From Bdellovibrio sp. (lineage in GTDB: Bacteria > Bdellovibrionota > Bdellovibrionia > Bdellovibrionales > Bdellovibrionaceae), in NCBI GenBank assembly GCA_014378765.1, contig JACMNA010000112.1, positions 1 through 52,447 on the forward strand: a DNA stretch of 52,447 nucleotides, read 5' to 3'. The position numbers and the translations under genes are program-made. Shown piece by piece: positions 15,388 to 24,145 of the stretch. How positions within the stretch are numbered: position 1 is the stretch's first letter; each line of letters starts with the position of its first letter. Under the pieces are notes generated by a model. It saw nothing but the letters and a program-made list of their open reading frames with translations, did no database searches and was not told the origin of the DNA.

Positions 15388-15958
15388 TTGTAAATTCAAA
15401 GTTGGCCGCATGAACATGCTCAAGCTCATATCGATTAATTGAAAAAGTAGCTGGGCCGGTTATATTTATTTCTGTTAACTTCCACTGCTCTGGAAATTCT
15501 TCGTCACTATACACTTGGCTGGCTAACAATGAACTACCGGCCAGGTCGATTTTTTTATTCTTTCGCATCGATTTAAAGTCATCGATTTTAGTCTCAAGCG
15601 AGCGCGTACTTAAATCTTTTTTAATATTGGCGCACGAGAAATCGTGCTGAATGGTGGGTTTCGCCCCCGCGTAAGCAACGTTCAGCGCCTCGAATTTAAG
15701 TTCTATGATTGAGGACGTTTCGCAAATCATTTGTAATTTATCTGATGTTACCGAAATGACTAACTGACTTAAATTAAGTTGAAATGATTGCGTCAGTGCC
15801 AATTTACGTTTTTGACCGTCGGTCATTTCATTCTGATCACTAGTTCCATCGCTATTTTCAACGCTGGCAATCTGTCGGTTAGGTTGATTGGAGTATTTCA
15901 AAACTAAGCCAACAAAGACAAAATCAATCATTACAAAAAGCATTAACCATTTTTTCAT
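15371..15958 (-). CDS. membrane-anchored or secreted protein of unknown function
   Basis: The 195-residue protein has an N-terminal hydrophobic segment (MLFVMIDFVFVGLVLKYS) acting as an uncleaved anchor or signal peptide. A probable extracytoplasmic beta-rich domain follows. No family is recognised; its repeated short strands (FQLNLSQLVISVTSDKLQM, TFSINRYELEHVHAANFEF) would suit a lipid- or envelope-associated protein. Its ATG overlaps the stop of the matrixin-like gene by one base, so the two are an operon and may cooperate outside the cytoplasm. The 3' end overlaps the convergent gene by 17 bases. Confidence 0.6.
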   Translation of the reverse strand: MKKWLMLFVMIDFVFVGLVLKYSNQPNRQIASVENSDGTSDQNEMTDGQKRKLALTQSFQLNLSQLVISVTSDKLQMICETSSIIELKFEALNVAYAGAKPTIQHDFSCANIKKDLSTRSLETKIDDFKSMRKNKKIDLAGSSLLASQVYSDEEFPEQWKLTEINITGPATFSINRYELEHVHAANFEFTITSVK

Positions 15959-16614
15959 TAGTACTCACAATTCAGGGAATTTAAATCAATTTGTCCCGGG
16001 CTATTTCGATCGGTTGATGAAGCAAGGTAAGGTTGCATGGCGCTATCGGACGTTGTGATATGTGAAAGTCCCATAGCATGACCAATCTCATGTAACATAA
16101 GACTCTCGATATTTACTTTGCCTGAACGAACCGTGTCGTCCGTTTTATAAAAGCGAAAGTACTTAGCATTTATTTTAATATCAGCCTCTTTCAGTTTACT
16201 GATATCCCAACGAATTGAAGTTCGCGCTTGTTCCGATGACTGGTCTGAAGCCCAGTCGGTCATCCAATAGATTCCGTTGATGCCATCCGCGGTACTTGCG
16301 CCCGAGTAGGCGTTGTCGCGATGAACTTGAATTAGATTCATTGATTTACGAGTATTCCACGTTGAGGCTGCTTGAATTATAGCGCTGTCATACTCGGGCG
16401 GAACACTTTCAGTAATTATTAAATGAAACGGTGTTGATGATTTCCAAGAAACCCGTAACCCTTGCGAGCTCTGTACAAAATTGCAAGAGTCTTGTGAGCC
16501 CATTGCGAAGACATCCTGATCGCCAAATTTTAAACTGAAACCTTTGCTACAATTCGACAGGCAAAGCACCGCAGATATGCAAAGTAGGAGATATCCGAAC
16601 CGTTTTTGTATCAC
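15958..16614 (-). CDS. matrixin-like zinc metalloprotease lipoprotein
   Basis: This 218-residue protein carries the metzincin motif HEIGHAMGLSH at 175-185 (ligands H175, H179, H185; base E176). The Met-turn is at M193 (SAMQPY), and a matrixin-type ending (QIDLNSL) follows. A hydrophobic leader ends in the lipobox CLSNC with Cys 22, so it should be anchored in the outer membrane or periplasm and digest protein there. The calcium-binding region of animal MMPs is only loosely matched. The start is GTG at 16612-16614; no strong ribosome-binding site is seen, so the start is less sure than the family. It heads a two-gene operon. Confidence 0.8.
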   Translation of the reverse strand: MIQKRFGYLLLCISAVLCLSNCSKGFSLKFGDQDVFAMGSQDSCNFVQSSQGLRVSWKSSTPFHLIITESVPPEYDSAIIQAASTWNTRKSMNLIQVHRDNAYSGASTADGINGIYWMTDWASDQSSEQARTSIRWDISKLKEADIKINAKYFRFYKTDDTVRSGKVNIESLMLHEIGHAMGLSHITTSDSAMQPYLASSTDRNSPGQIDLNSLNCEY

Positions 16615-16730
16615 TCTTTCATTTTGATATAGGTAACGAAATTTGACGAGTCGAGTTCTAGCGAAGGCTAGGTTGAAAACGCATGCTTATTTGATATGCA
16701 CCAACCACTCAGCGAATTTAACTACTTAGA

Positions 16731-16759
16731 TTGCTCGACGTTCTATCTTACGGTATAAA
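16731..16759 (+). promoter_or_regulatory. candidate promoter of the cytochrome oxidase operon
   Basis: TTGCTC (16731-16736) and TATAAA (16754-16759) are spaced by 17 bp, and the start codon lies 36 bp downstream of the -10. The -10 is good; the -35 matches only its first three bases. It faces the divergent matrixin-like operon. Confidence 0.45.
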
Positions 16760-16795
16760 TAAAGCTCAAAAGAAAACTAGAAGGAGACTTCCCTC

Positions 16796-17308
16796 ATGGC
16801 TGAAAATCATGATCATCATAACCAACGCGGTTTAATTGCATTTCTTGGATCAATGGCTTTCGTTTTTATATTTTTCTTTTACATCGTCTTTATTAATAAG
16901 GGTGTTGAATTGAACGAAAACGTCTCTGATCCCGCGCCAGCGGATGCGCCTAAATATGATTTGCTCAGCGAAAAAGAACCGTGGTTACCAAAAGCTGAAG
17001 TGGTAACTGCCGGACAGAAATTATTTAAGCAAAATTGTGCTTTATGCCATGGCCAAAATGGTGATTTGGTTGGTGGTATTGCTAACGCTCGACACTTAGT
17101 CGACGGCCAGTGGAAAGTGGGTAATGGAATGATTGCCCATTTTAAAGTTTTACAAAACGGCATTGCTGGAACACAGATGGCATCGTTTAAGCAAACTTTA
17201 AAGCCTGGAGAGCGTTGGGCTATTCTTAATTACATCGAAACAATTACAAAAAATAAATCAACCGACAAAACTGAAGACATTGCTACTTTTGCAAAATCGG
17301 CAGACTAA
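16796..17308 (+). CDS. membrane-anchored cytochrome c
   Basis: The 170-residue protein has a His-rich N-terminus (ENHDHHNQ), one transmembrane helix (about 13-33) and a periplasmic class I cytochrome c domain. The heme is bound at C81, C84 and H85 (CALCHG), with M128 (GTQMASF) the likely sixth ligand. It is the first gene of the oxidase operon and probably delivers electrons to the CuA/heme c subunit II. A strong ribosome-binding site (GAAGGAGA) precedes the ATG. Confidence 0.9.
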   Translation: MAENHDHHNQRGLIAFLGSMAFVFIFFFYIVFINKGVELNENVSDPAPADAPKYDLLSEKEPWLPKAEVVTAGQKLFKQNCALCHGQNGDLVGGIANARHLVDGQWKVGNGMIAHFKVLQNGIAGTQMASFKQTLKPGERWAILNYIETITKNKSTDKTEDIATFAKSAD

Positions 17309-17317
17309 GGACTATAA

Positions 17318-18181
17318 GTGAAATTAAGTGGGCTAGTTTCTTTCATTTTAATTTTTCAATGCATGATCAGCTACGCTGACAATCTTAGCAATGGCTCGAC
17401 CGCTATGCGCGAAGAGTACACGGGCAAAGAGCCTTTGAAGCCCGCCGCTGAAATGCCAGATGAACTCGTCGGCGTTAAAATCGAAGAAAAATTGGGTCAG
17501 ACGATCGACCTTAATTTAAAAGTAACCAATGAAAAAGGCGAAGTCGTTGCCCTTAGCTCATTCTTTCATGCGCATAAGCCGGTGATTTTAAGCCCGGTTT
17601 ATTTTAGTTGCCCAGGCCTTTGTAATTTTCATTTAAATGGCTTAACCGATACGCTTAAGCAGGTTGATTGGACCCCAGGAAATCAATTTGAAGTTGTAGC
17701 ATTTAGTTTTGATGCGCGCGAGAAGCCCGAGATCGCCAGCAAAAAGAAAGACAGCTACTTAAAAGTTTATGGTCGCCCCGGCACTAGCGAGGGTTGGCAT
17801 TTTGTGACTGCCGATCAAGCCACTATTACCGCGCTTACTCAACAATTGGGTTTTAATTTTAAGTGGAACGAAAAAGTTCAAGAGTGGTCACATGCTTCGG
17901 CGGCGATCGTTGTTTCGCCAGAAGGAAAAATTTCTAGATACTTACACGGCATTCAATTCGAACCGCGAGATGTAAAGTTGGCTTTGAATGAGGCCGCAAA
18001 CGGCAAGGTCGGAAATATTGTCGATTCCGTGATGTTGTATTGTTTTAAGTATGATCGTCACCAGTCAAAGTACGGATTGCAAGTCTATCGCGTCATGCAA
18101 CTAGCGGGCGCTCTGACCGTGGCTATTTTTGCGATATGGTTGATACCGGTTATAATCCGAGCGAAAAGGGAGAATTCATAG
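17318..18181 (+). CDS. SCO1/SenC-type copper chaperone for cytochrome oxidase
   Basis: The 287-residue protein has a signal sequence (about 1-20) and a thioredoxin-fold SCO domain with the copper-binding pair C98/C102 (SCPGLCNFH) and a candidate histidine at 192 (WSHASAAIVV). Members insert copper into the CuA site of oxidase subunit II. A C-terminal transmembrane helix (about 262-280) is an added anchor. The start is GTG at 17318, and the stop is one base before coxB, fitting a dedicated assembly role in this operon. Confidence 0.88.
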   Translation: MKLSGLVSFILIFQCMISYADNLSNGSTAMREEYTGKEPLKPAAEMPDELVGVKIEEKLGQTIDLNLKVTNEKGEVVALSSFFHAHKPVILSPVYFSCPGLCNFHLNGLTDTLKQVDWTPGNQFEVVAFSFDAREKPEIASKKKDSYLKVYGRPGTSEGWHFVTADQATITALTQQLGFNFKWNEKVQEWSHASAAIVVSPEGKISRYLHGIQFEPRDVKLALNEAANGKVGNIVDSVMLYCFKYDRHQSKYGLQVYRVMQLAGALTVAIFAIWLIPVIIRAKRENS

Positions 18182-18182
18182 C

Positions 18183-19166
18183 ATGAACTGGTTAATAGTG
18201 ATGAATAAATTATTGTTAGCAAAATCTGCAGTGGCGGGCACTTTCATGCCCGTGCAAGCTACAGAAATTTCAAAACAAGTAGATAACCTTTACGGATTTC
18301 TAGTTGTAGTTAGTTTTGTTTCTTGCGCAATTTTAATTGGCGGAATGATTTATTTCGCCGTTAAATACAAACGTAAAACGCAAAACGATAAAACCGCTTA
18401 CATCACGCACGACACGCGCTTAGAAGTTTTATGGTCGGTTATTCCACTGATTGTATTTTTGCTCGTGTTTGCTTGGGGCTGGATTATCTATCACGATATG
18501 CGCACGATGCCGACAAACGCTTTAGAAATTCAAGTGACAGGTAAGCAATGGGCGTGGTCGGTTGATTACAAAAACGGAGTGAAAGCTTCGGAAGTCGTTG
18601 TGCCGGTGAATCGCGATGTAAAATTAATTTTAGCCTCTGATGACGTGATTCACTCTTTCTATGTTCCTAGTTTTCGTATTAAACAAGATGCCGTACCAGG
18701 GCGTTACACGGCTTTGTGGTTTCGCGCCGAAAAACTGGGAGAGTTTCACGTGTTCTGTACGGAGTACTGCGGAACTTCGCACTCGCGCATGTTAACTAAG
18801 TTACGCGTAGTTTCGCAAGCCGACTTTGATAAGTGGTTAACCGAAGAATCTGATGTCAGCGGTTTACCGCTAGCGCAGCGTGGAGCCAAAATATTTCAAA
18901 CGCGCGCGTGTGCCTCTTGTCACAGCGTGGATAGCCCGGTCGTCAAAGTAGGGCCGTCGTTAAAAGCTCGTTGGGGTACGCCATTAAATGTCGAAGATGG
19001 CACTACCGGCGTGTTTGATGAAAATTATGTTCGTGAATCAGTTATGTTACCGCAACAAAAAATTGCAAAAGGTTTTCCGAAACCGTCGCCAATGCCATCG
19101 TTTCAGGGTCAGCTATCTGAAGCTGAAATGATTGCATTAATTGAATATATTAAAGGTTTAAATTAA
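18183..19166 (+). CDS. coxB: cytochrome c oxidase subunit II with fused cytochrome c (caa3 type)
   Basis: The 327-residue subunit has two transmembrane helices (about 37-61 and 80-103). Its cupredoxin domain has all CuA ligands: H157, C192, E194, C196, H200 and M203 (CTEYCGTSHSRM). A C-terminal cytochrome c domain binds heme at C243/C246/H247 (CASCHS), so this is a caa3-type enzyme that takes electrons from cytochrome c through a tethered heme. Genes for subunits I, III and IV follow. The start at 18183 is two bases after the SCO stop. Confidence 0.95.
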   Translation: MNWLIVMNKLLLAKSAVAGTFMPVQATEISKQVDNLYGFLVVVSFVSCAILIGGMIYFAVKYKRKTQNDKTAYITHDTRLEVLWSVIPLIVFLLVFAWGWIIYHDMRTMPTNALEIQVTGKQWAWSVDYKNGVKASEVVVPVNRDVKLILASDDVIHSFYVPSFRIKQDAVPGRYTALWFRAEKLGEFHVFCTEYCGTSHSRMLTKLRVVSQADFDKWLTEESDVSGLPLAQRGAKIFQTRACASCHSVDSPVVKVGPSLKARWGTPLNVEDGTTGVFDENYVRESVMLPQQKIAKGFPKPSPMPSFQGQLSEAEMIALIEYIKGLN

Positions 19167-19176
19167 GAGGTAAAAA

Positions 19177-20808
19177 ATGGGACACGTATCAACTGGCAAA
19201 AGTTATATTAACGAAGAACCAGGTCTTAAATCTTGGTTTACTTCGTTAGATCATAAACGAATTGCGATTCTTTATTTTGTAGCTGTGATGACGTTTTTTC
19301 TAATCGGCGGCATCATGGCTTTATTGCTGCGCTTAGAGCTTTTTTCGCCGAACACCGCGGGCAGTGTGATGGAACACATCCCGAATTTTCTACGGAAAGC
19401 GGGCGACACTCCGGCCGATTTATATAATCAGGTCATGACTTACCATGGAGCCATGATGGTTTTCATGGTGATTGTTCCTGGAATTCCGGCGATCTTTGGA
19501 AACTTCTTTTTGCCACTGCAAATAGGCGCTAAAGACGTGGCCTTTCCAAGACTAAACTTATTAAGTTGGTATGTCTTTATGGCGGGCGCGGCCTTAGCGG
19601 TTAGTACTTTCTTCTTTTCAAAAATTGATACGGGTTGGACATTCTATACGCCGTACTCAATTCGCAGCGGAACTTCAGTTGTGATGATGGTGGTTGCGGC
19701 TTTCATTATGGGAATGAGTTCGATTTTAACGGGACTTAACTTTATCGTCACCGTTCATAAGTTGCGTGCACCCGGCATGACCATGTGGCGAATGCCACTA
19801 TTTTGTTGGGCCATTTATTCGACCGCGATCATTCAAGTCTTAGCGACACCAATCTTAGCTATCACTTTATTGTTATTAGCGATGGAGCGAACTTTCGGCG
19901 TAGGTATCTTTGATCCAAAGCTTGGCGGCGATCCGGTTTTATTCCAACATTTCTTTTGGTTTTATTCGCATCCAGCCGTTTACATTATGATCTTACCGGC
20001 GATGGGAATTATCTCTGAACTGATCACGACGTACTCGAAAAAAACTATTTTTGGTTACACGGCCATCGCGTACTCATCGATTGGTATTGCGGCCGTTTCG
20101 TTTTTTGTTTGGGGTCATCACTTATTTGTTTCGGGACAATCAGAAGTTGCCGGTATCGTGTTTTCATTCTTAACCATGCTAGTGGGTGTTCCAACGGCAA
20201 TTAAAATGTTTAACTGGCTGGCGACGCTTTATAAAGGGTCTATCGAATTTAGAGCTCCCTTATTGTACGCTTTAGGATTTTTATTTTTATTCGCGATTGG
20301 CGGAATGACGGGTGTTATTTTAGCTGTCACTGCGGTTGACGTTCACTTTCATGATACTTATTTTGTGGTCGCGCACTTTCACTACGTGATGGTGGGTGGA
20401 ACATTGATGGCGATCATGGGCGGATTGTTTCACTGGTTTCCGAAAATCTTCGGAAAAATGCATAGCGAAACGGGCGCGATTATGTCGTGGGTGTTTATTT
20501 TTATTGGTTTTAACGTCACATTCTTTCCGCAATTTATTTTAGGTGCGAAGGGAATGCCTCGTCGCTACTTCGACTACATTCCTGAATACGAACAGCTTAA
20601 TAAAATTTCGACGGTAGGTTCTTGGTTGATCGCGACTGGTTTTATTATCGCTTTAATTACGGTTATTAAAGGTCTTACGAGCGGAGCTAAGGCACCGAAA
20701 AATCCGTGGGGCTCTAAAACTTTAGAATGGCATGCGGAATCACCACCTATTATGCATAACTTTGAACAAGATCCGATCGTGACTGCGGGGCCTTATGAGT
20801 ACAAGTAG
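19177..20808 (+). CDS. coxA: cytochrome c oxidase subunit I
   Basis: This 543-residue, roughly 12-helix catalytic subunit reduces oxygen to water and pumps protons. The metal ligands are visible: H90 and H402 for low-spin heme a, H400 for heme a3, and H265, H314 and H315 for CuB, with the cross-linked tyrosine at 269 (HPAVY). This is the A-type heme-copper family. GAGG at the end of coxB and a 10-base gap lead into the ATG. Its 3' end overlaps the next gene by 14 bases. Confidence 0.97.
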   Translation: MGHVSTGKSYINEEPGLKSWFTSLDHKRIAILYFVAVMTFFLIGGIMALLLRLELFSPNTAGSVMEHIPNFLRKAGDTPADLYNQVMTYHGAMMVFMVIVPGIPAIFGNFFLPLQIGAKDVAFPRLNLLSWYVFMAGAALAVSTFFFSKIDTGWTFYTPYSIRSGTSVVMMVVAAFIMGMSSILTGLNFIVTVHKLRAPGMTMWRMPLFCWAIYSTAIIQVLATPILAITLLLLAMERTFGVGIFDPKLGGDPVLFQHFFWFYSHPAVYIMILPAMGIISELITTYSKKTIFGYTAIAYSSIGIAAVSFFVWGHHLFVSGQSEVAGIVFSFLTMLVGVPTAIKMFNWLATLYKGSIEFRAPLLYALGFLFLFAIGGMTGVILAVTAVDVHFHDTYFVVAHFHYVMVGGTLMAIMGGLFHWFPKIFGKMHSETGAIMSWVFIFIGFNVTFFPQFILGAKGMPRRYFDYIPEYEQLNKISTVGSWLIATGFIIALITVIKGLTSGAKAPKNPWGSKTLEWHAESPPIMHNFEQDPIVTAGPYEYK

Positions 20809-21451
20809 ATTAGTTAACGGCGTTGAAGTGGCTTCTCATTACCGTGATGCCAATCATCAGTATCAATCAAACAAAGAAGGTCTTTGGTTATTCATGGTAA
20901 CCGAAATCTTGATGTTCGGCGGACTATTTGTTGGCTACATCATTTTTCACGGAATTTACCCTGAAATGTTTGCGGAAGGGGCTAGATCATTAGATTGGAA
21001 GATGGGTTTTATTAATACTCTCGTTCTGATTTTTTCTTCTTTCACGATGGCGCTAGGAATCTATTTTATTCAAGTGAAGCAAAATAAAAAAGCGACCATT
21101 GCTTTAGCCGTTACGATTGCGTGCGGTTTTGTGTTTATGCTGATTAAGTACTTGGAGTACACGCATAAATTTCACTTAGGCCTTTACCCCGGCCGCATGT
21201 TACACATGCATGAAGGCGCACCTGAGCACGCCAACCTTGGTATGTACTTTGGTTTTTACTACTGCATGACGGGCCTGCACGGTATTCACGTTATGATCGG
21301 TATGGGGCTTATCGGTTGGGTCATGATTAAAAATATGCGCGGTGATTTTAACGAAAAATATTTCACGCCCGTTGAAGGCGTCGGAATTTTTTGGCATATC
21401 GTCGATTTAATTTGGATCTTTTTATTTCCACTACTTTACTTGGTCGGATAG
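20795..21451 (+). CDS. coxC: cytochrome c oxidase subunit III
   Basis: The 218-residue membrane protein shows the subunit III pattern: a start on the cytoplasmic side (SNKEGLWLFMVTEILMFGG), then about five transmembrane helices, with FYYCMTGLHGIHVMIGMG and GVGIFWHIVDLIWIFLFPLLYL typical of the C-terminal half. This subunit stabilises the oxygen-reducing centre of subunit I. The ATG lies inside the last codons of coxA, giving coupled translation. Confidence 0.93.
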   Translation: MSTSRLVNGVEVASHYRDANHQYQSNKEGLWLFMVTEILMFGGLFVGYIIFHGIYPEMFAEGARSLDWKMGFINTLVLIFSSFTMALGIYFIQVKQNKKATIALAVTIACGFVFMLIKYLEYTHKFHLGLYPGRMLHMHEGAPEHANLGMYFGFYYCMTGLHGIHVMIGMGLIGWVMIKNMRGDFNEKYFTPVEGVGIFWHIVDLIWIFLFPLLYLVG

Positions 21452-21460
21452 GAGACGAAA

Positions 21461-21778
21461 ATGGCACACGGTCATAATGAACACCACATAATGCCTTTGA
21501 AAACATACTTAAAAGTGGCAGGAGCATTATTTCTTCTGACATTTTTAACGGTCGGCGCACACGTTTTACGTGAGCACTTTGAACCGTTCTCGGCAGTTAT
21601 CGCATTTGCGATTGCTTCGGTGAAAGCCTACCTAGTCATGGCTTTTTTCATGCACTTAAAATATGACGTCCCTTCGAATCGACTGATTTTCGCAACGGGC
21701 TTTTTGTTTTTAGCGTTATTGTTCGGCATTTGCATGTTGGATATTTACACGCGTATTTTTCAAGGAAATGTTCTTTAA
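21461..21778 (+). CDS. coxD: cytochrome c oxidase subunit IV (bacterial type)
   Basis: The 105-residue protein has a His-rich start (AHGHNEHHIMP) and three transmembrane helices, the layout of the prokaryotic subunit IV family. The SVKAYLVMAFFMHLKYD stretch is characteristic of it. It assists assembly or stability of the oxidase. AGGAGACG precedes the ATG, and the gene lies between coxC and the heme farnesyltransferase. Confidence 0.88.
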   Translation: MAHGHNEHHIMPLKTYLKVAGALFLLTFLTVGAHVLREHFEPFSAVIAFAIASVKAYLVMAFFMHLKYDVPSNRLIFATGFLFLALLFGICMLDIYTRIFQGNVL

Positions 21779-21781
21779 TTT

Positions 21782-22660
21782 GTGTTCAAGATTTATAGCA
21801 GCCTAACCAAGTTTGGCATTGTTATCTTTGTACTGCTAGCCGGGTTAGCCGGCTACGCCAGCGGTTACCAAATCGAAACTGTTTTTCAATGGCGCCACCT
21901 TGTGTGGTTCGTAGGTGGCCTTTATTTTTTAAGCTCGGGCAGCCTTGCGTTGAACCAAGTGCAAGAATATAAGCTCGATCAAAAAATGCCCCGCACGGCG
22001 AATCGCCCGATCGCCACCGGAAAAATAAAACCAGCGGCCGGTTTAATTTTATCACTTGTGATGATTTTTGTTGGCGTAAATATGCTTTTTGAACTTTCGC
22101 CAATGGCGGGATATCTGGCCGTCGCCTCGGTGCTTCTCTATAACGTGGCTTATACAATGTATTGGAAGCCGCGGTGGATTTTTGCAGCGGTACCGGGCGC
22201 GATTCCGGGCGCACTACCAATTACTATTGGCTACGCCGTTAATAATCCGGATATTTTCAACTCTGATTCGATTTATTTATTTTTAATTATGTTTTTGTGG
22301 CAGATGCCGCACTTCTGGACGCTCGCGATTAAGTACAAAGAAGATTACCGCTTAGGTGAGATCCCGACTTTGCCCACGGCGCTAGGGGTACCAAAAACTT
22401 TATTTCACGTAGGGCTTTATACTTTCGCCTATGCCGGGGTTGCGATTGCTTCGCCATTTTTTTTGCAAACCAGTTGGGTTTACGCCGCGCTGGTTTTTCC
22501 GTTCGCGTTTATGTTACTGAAAGAATTTTTTGCCGTTTACCGTAGTGAAGCGAAAGAACGCTGGTTTGCGTTCTTCATGTGGACCAACATCAGTATGCTA
22601 GTGTTTGTATTTGTTCCGGTCGTAGATAAATGGAGTTTTCTATTTATTGGCCGTGTTTAA
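21782..22660 (+). CDS. ctaB: protoheme IX farnesyltransferase
   Basis: This 292-residue UbiA-family membrane enzyme adds a farnesyl group to heme b to make heme o, the precursor of heme a used by CoxA. The prenyl-diphosphate motif is present in the form NQVQEYKLDQKMPRTANRP. The usual second aspartate motif appears as KYKEDYRLGEIPTLP. About nine hydrophobic helices are visible. The start is GTG, three bases past coxD. No heme a synthase (ctaA) gene is in the window, so that step must be encoded elsewhere. Confidence 0.93.
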   Translation: MFKIYSSLTKFGIVIFVLLAGLAGYASGYQIETVFQWRHLVWFVGGLYFLSSGSLALNQVQEYKLDQKMPRTANRPIATGKIKPAAGLILSLVMIFVGVNMLFELSPMAGYLAVASVLLYNVAYTMYWKPRWIFAAVPGAIPGALPITIGYAVNNPDIFNSDSIYLFLIMFLWQMPHFWTLAIKYKEDYRLGEIPTLPTALGVPKTLFHVGLYTFAYAGVAIASPFFLQTSWVYAALVFPFAFMLLKEFFAVYRSEAKERWFAFFMWTNISMLVFVFVPVVDKWSFLFIGRV

Positions 22661-22780
22661 TTCGACTTAAAAGGGTAAGCTCAAAAGAGTTCCTTAATTA
22701 GTTGCAGCTATCCAAAATTTCATTAGCTTCAATCTACAAACACGGTAATTACCAAACATTGTTGGCAGCAGAAGTTCGGT

Positions 22781-23452
22781 CTAAATCTTACCTTTAAACT
22801 CTTCCGGTGTATCGATTTGCAAATGCGGATGCGCCTTCTTAAATGCGTCGAGCGCAAGGCATCGATCATTAATTCGGCTTAACGTTTTGTAGTTTTTAAT
22901 GTCGACCCCAATTCGATGAGCCGAAAATAATTGCGTGACCAAGAAAATATCGGCCGCAGTTACAGAATCTCCGTAACTGTATTCGCCCGCCGTGGTTGCC
23001 ATTACTTTTTCGGTGGCGGCTAGCCCGTCTTGAATCCATTTATGTGACCATTGAGTTCGTTGTTCGGGCGTTGTGTTTAATTGGTGTTCTAAATATTGTG
23101 TTACTTTTAAATTGGTTAAAGGGTGAATGTCGGCATTTATATTTTCACAGAGTTGGCGCACTTTGGCCTTTGCGAATGGGTCAGATGGGTATAGACGTTG
23201 GGTCTCGGGAAAGGCTTCATCTAAATATTCAAGGATGGCGACAGTTTGAGAAATTGCTTTTTGATCATGCATCAAGGTGGGTACGCCACCGGTGGGGTTG
23301 ATTTTGCGGTACTCAGGGTTATTTTGTTCGCCGCCTTCATTGATCAGGTGCACCGGAATATATTCAAATTTTAGATTTTTAAGATGCAGAGCGATTCGTA
23401 CGCGGTAAGAGGTTGAGCTGCGGAAATAGTTATAGAGAGTTAAATTGGCCAT
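22781..23452 (-). CDS. maiA: maleylacetoacetate isomerase (zeta-class glutathione transferase)
   Basis: The 223-residue protein has the zeta GST N-terminal motif SSTSYRVRIAL (12-22), with the catalytic Ser/Cys-region replaced in the usual pattern by Ser-Thr-Ser. The cis-proline loop NPTGGVPTL and a helical C-terminal domain follow. The enzyme isomerises maleylacetoacetate to fumarylacetoacetate in tyrosine/homogentisate breakdown. The gene is divergent from an outer-membrane protein gene, and a fumarylacetoacetate hydrolase-family gene lies 0.7 kb away, supporting that pathway. AAGGATGG precedes the ATG. Confidence 0.88.
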   Translation of the reverse strand: MANLTLYNYFRSSTSYRVRIALHLKNLKFEYIPVHLINEGGEQNNPEYRKINPTGGVPTLMHDQKAISQTVAILEYLDEAFPETQRLYPSDPFAKAKVRQLCENINADIHPLTNLKVTQYLEHQLNTTPEQRTQWSHKWIQDGLAATEKVMATTAGEYSYGDSVTAADIFLVTQLFSAHRIGVDIKNYKTLSRINDRCLALDAFKKAHPHLQIDTPEEFKGKI

Positions 23453-23576
23453 GGACCATCCTTATAAAAGAACTCTATCGTAACCAGTCTTGTACGTCGG
23501 GGCTACCATGCTGCGACGGGTCTACTAGGCAATTTTGGCAAGATTTGCTAGAGTTTGGCCATCAAGGAGACCTTTC

Positions 23577-24140
23577 ATGAATAAACTCATTATTCTTTTT
23601 TTCACTATTCTTTCTTCGGCGGCTTTTGCACAAAAAGATTCACCAAATATTTCTTACTCAATGCCTTCAGTTGAAGCCGGCATTCGTTGGAGTTCGGCCG
23701 ATGCACCGGCTGGTTCATCCGCCAAGCAAGCGTTAGGTATTCAGTTAGGTGCTTCAACGGTATTTAACTTTGCGCCCAGTTTTGGCTTAAAGACCGGTTT
23801 ATTCTACGTCGAGCGTCCATTCTTATTTGATACGTCGGGCGCTGAATCGAAAGGTAAGATTACTTACTTCGATATTCCGGCATTCTTTATGTTTAAATTC
23901 GAAGAATACGCCGGAGTTTATTTTGGCCCTAGTTTATCTTTTAAATTGGGTGATGAAAGTACGCCAAAAGCATTATCTGGTATCAAGGGTACGGTCATTC
24001 CGTTAACTTTAGGGGCGCAATTTAAATTTACTTCTACTTTTGGATTAAATGTTTTCTTCGAAACTTTAAGTGGAGATTCGGCTACTGGTCTTTCGAACAA
24101 CCGTGCCGTTGGTGCTAGCTTAATGATTGCGTTCGACTAG
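23577..24140 (+). CDS. outer-membrane beta-barrel protein
   Basis: From the ATG after AAGGAGA (23564-23570), the precursor has 187 residues with a signal peptide (1-19, ending AFA). The rest alternates short amphipathic strands and turns (VEAGIRWSS, LGIQLGASTVFNF, YAGVYFGPSLSFKLG, GASLMIAF), as in small eight-stranded PorT/OmpA-like barrels. A longer frame beginning at 23535 lacks a ribosome-binding site and was rejected. The fumarylacetoacetase-family gene begins five bases after its stop, so they may be co-transcribed. Function unknown. Confidence 0.75.
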   Translation: MNKLIILFFTILSSAAFAQKDSPNISYSMPSVEAGIRWSSADAPAGSSAKQALGIQLGASTVFNFAPSFGLKTGLFYVERPFLFDTSGAESKGKITYFDIPAFFMFKFEEYAGVYFGPSLSFKLGDESTPKALSGIKGTVIPLTLGAQFKFTSTFGLNVFFETLSGDSATGLSNNRAVGASLMIAFD

Positions 24141-24145
24141 TAAAA

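Noticed and set aside
21822..22220. Minus-strand frame of 132 codons inside the heme farnesyltransferase gene
   Set aside because: It is the shadow of a well-conserved membrane enzyme, Arg/Pro-rich with no start signal or recognisable domain.
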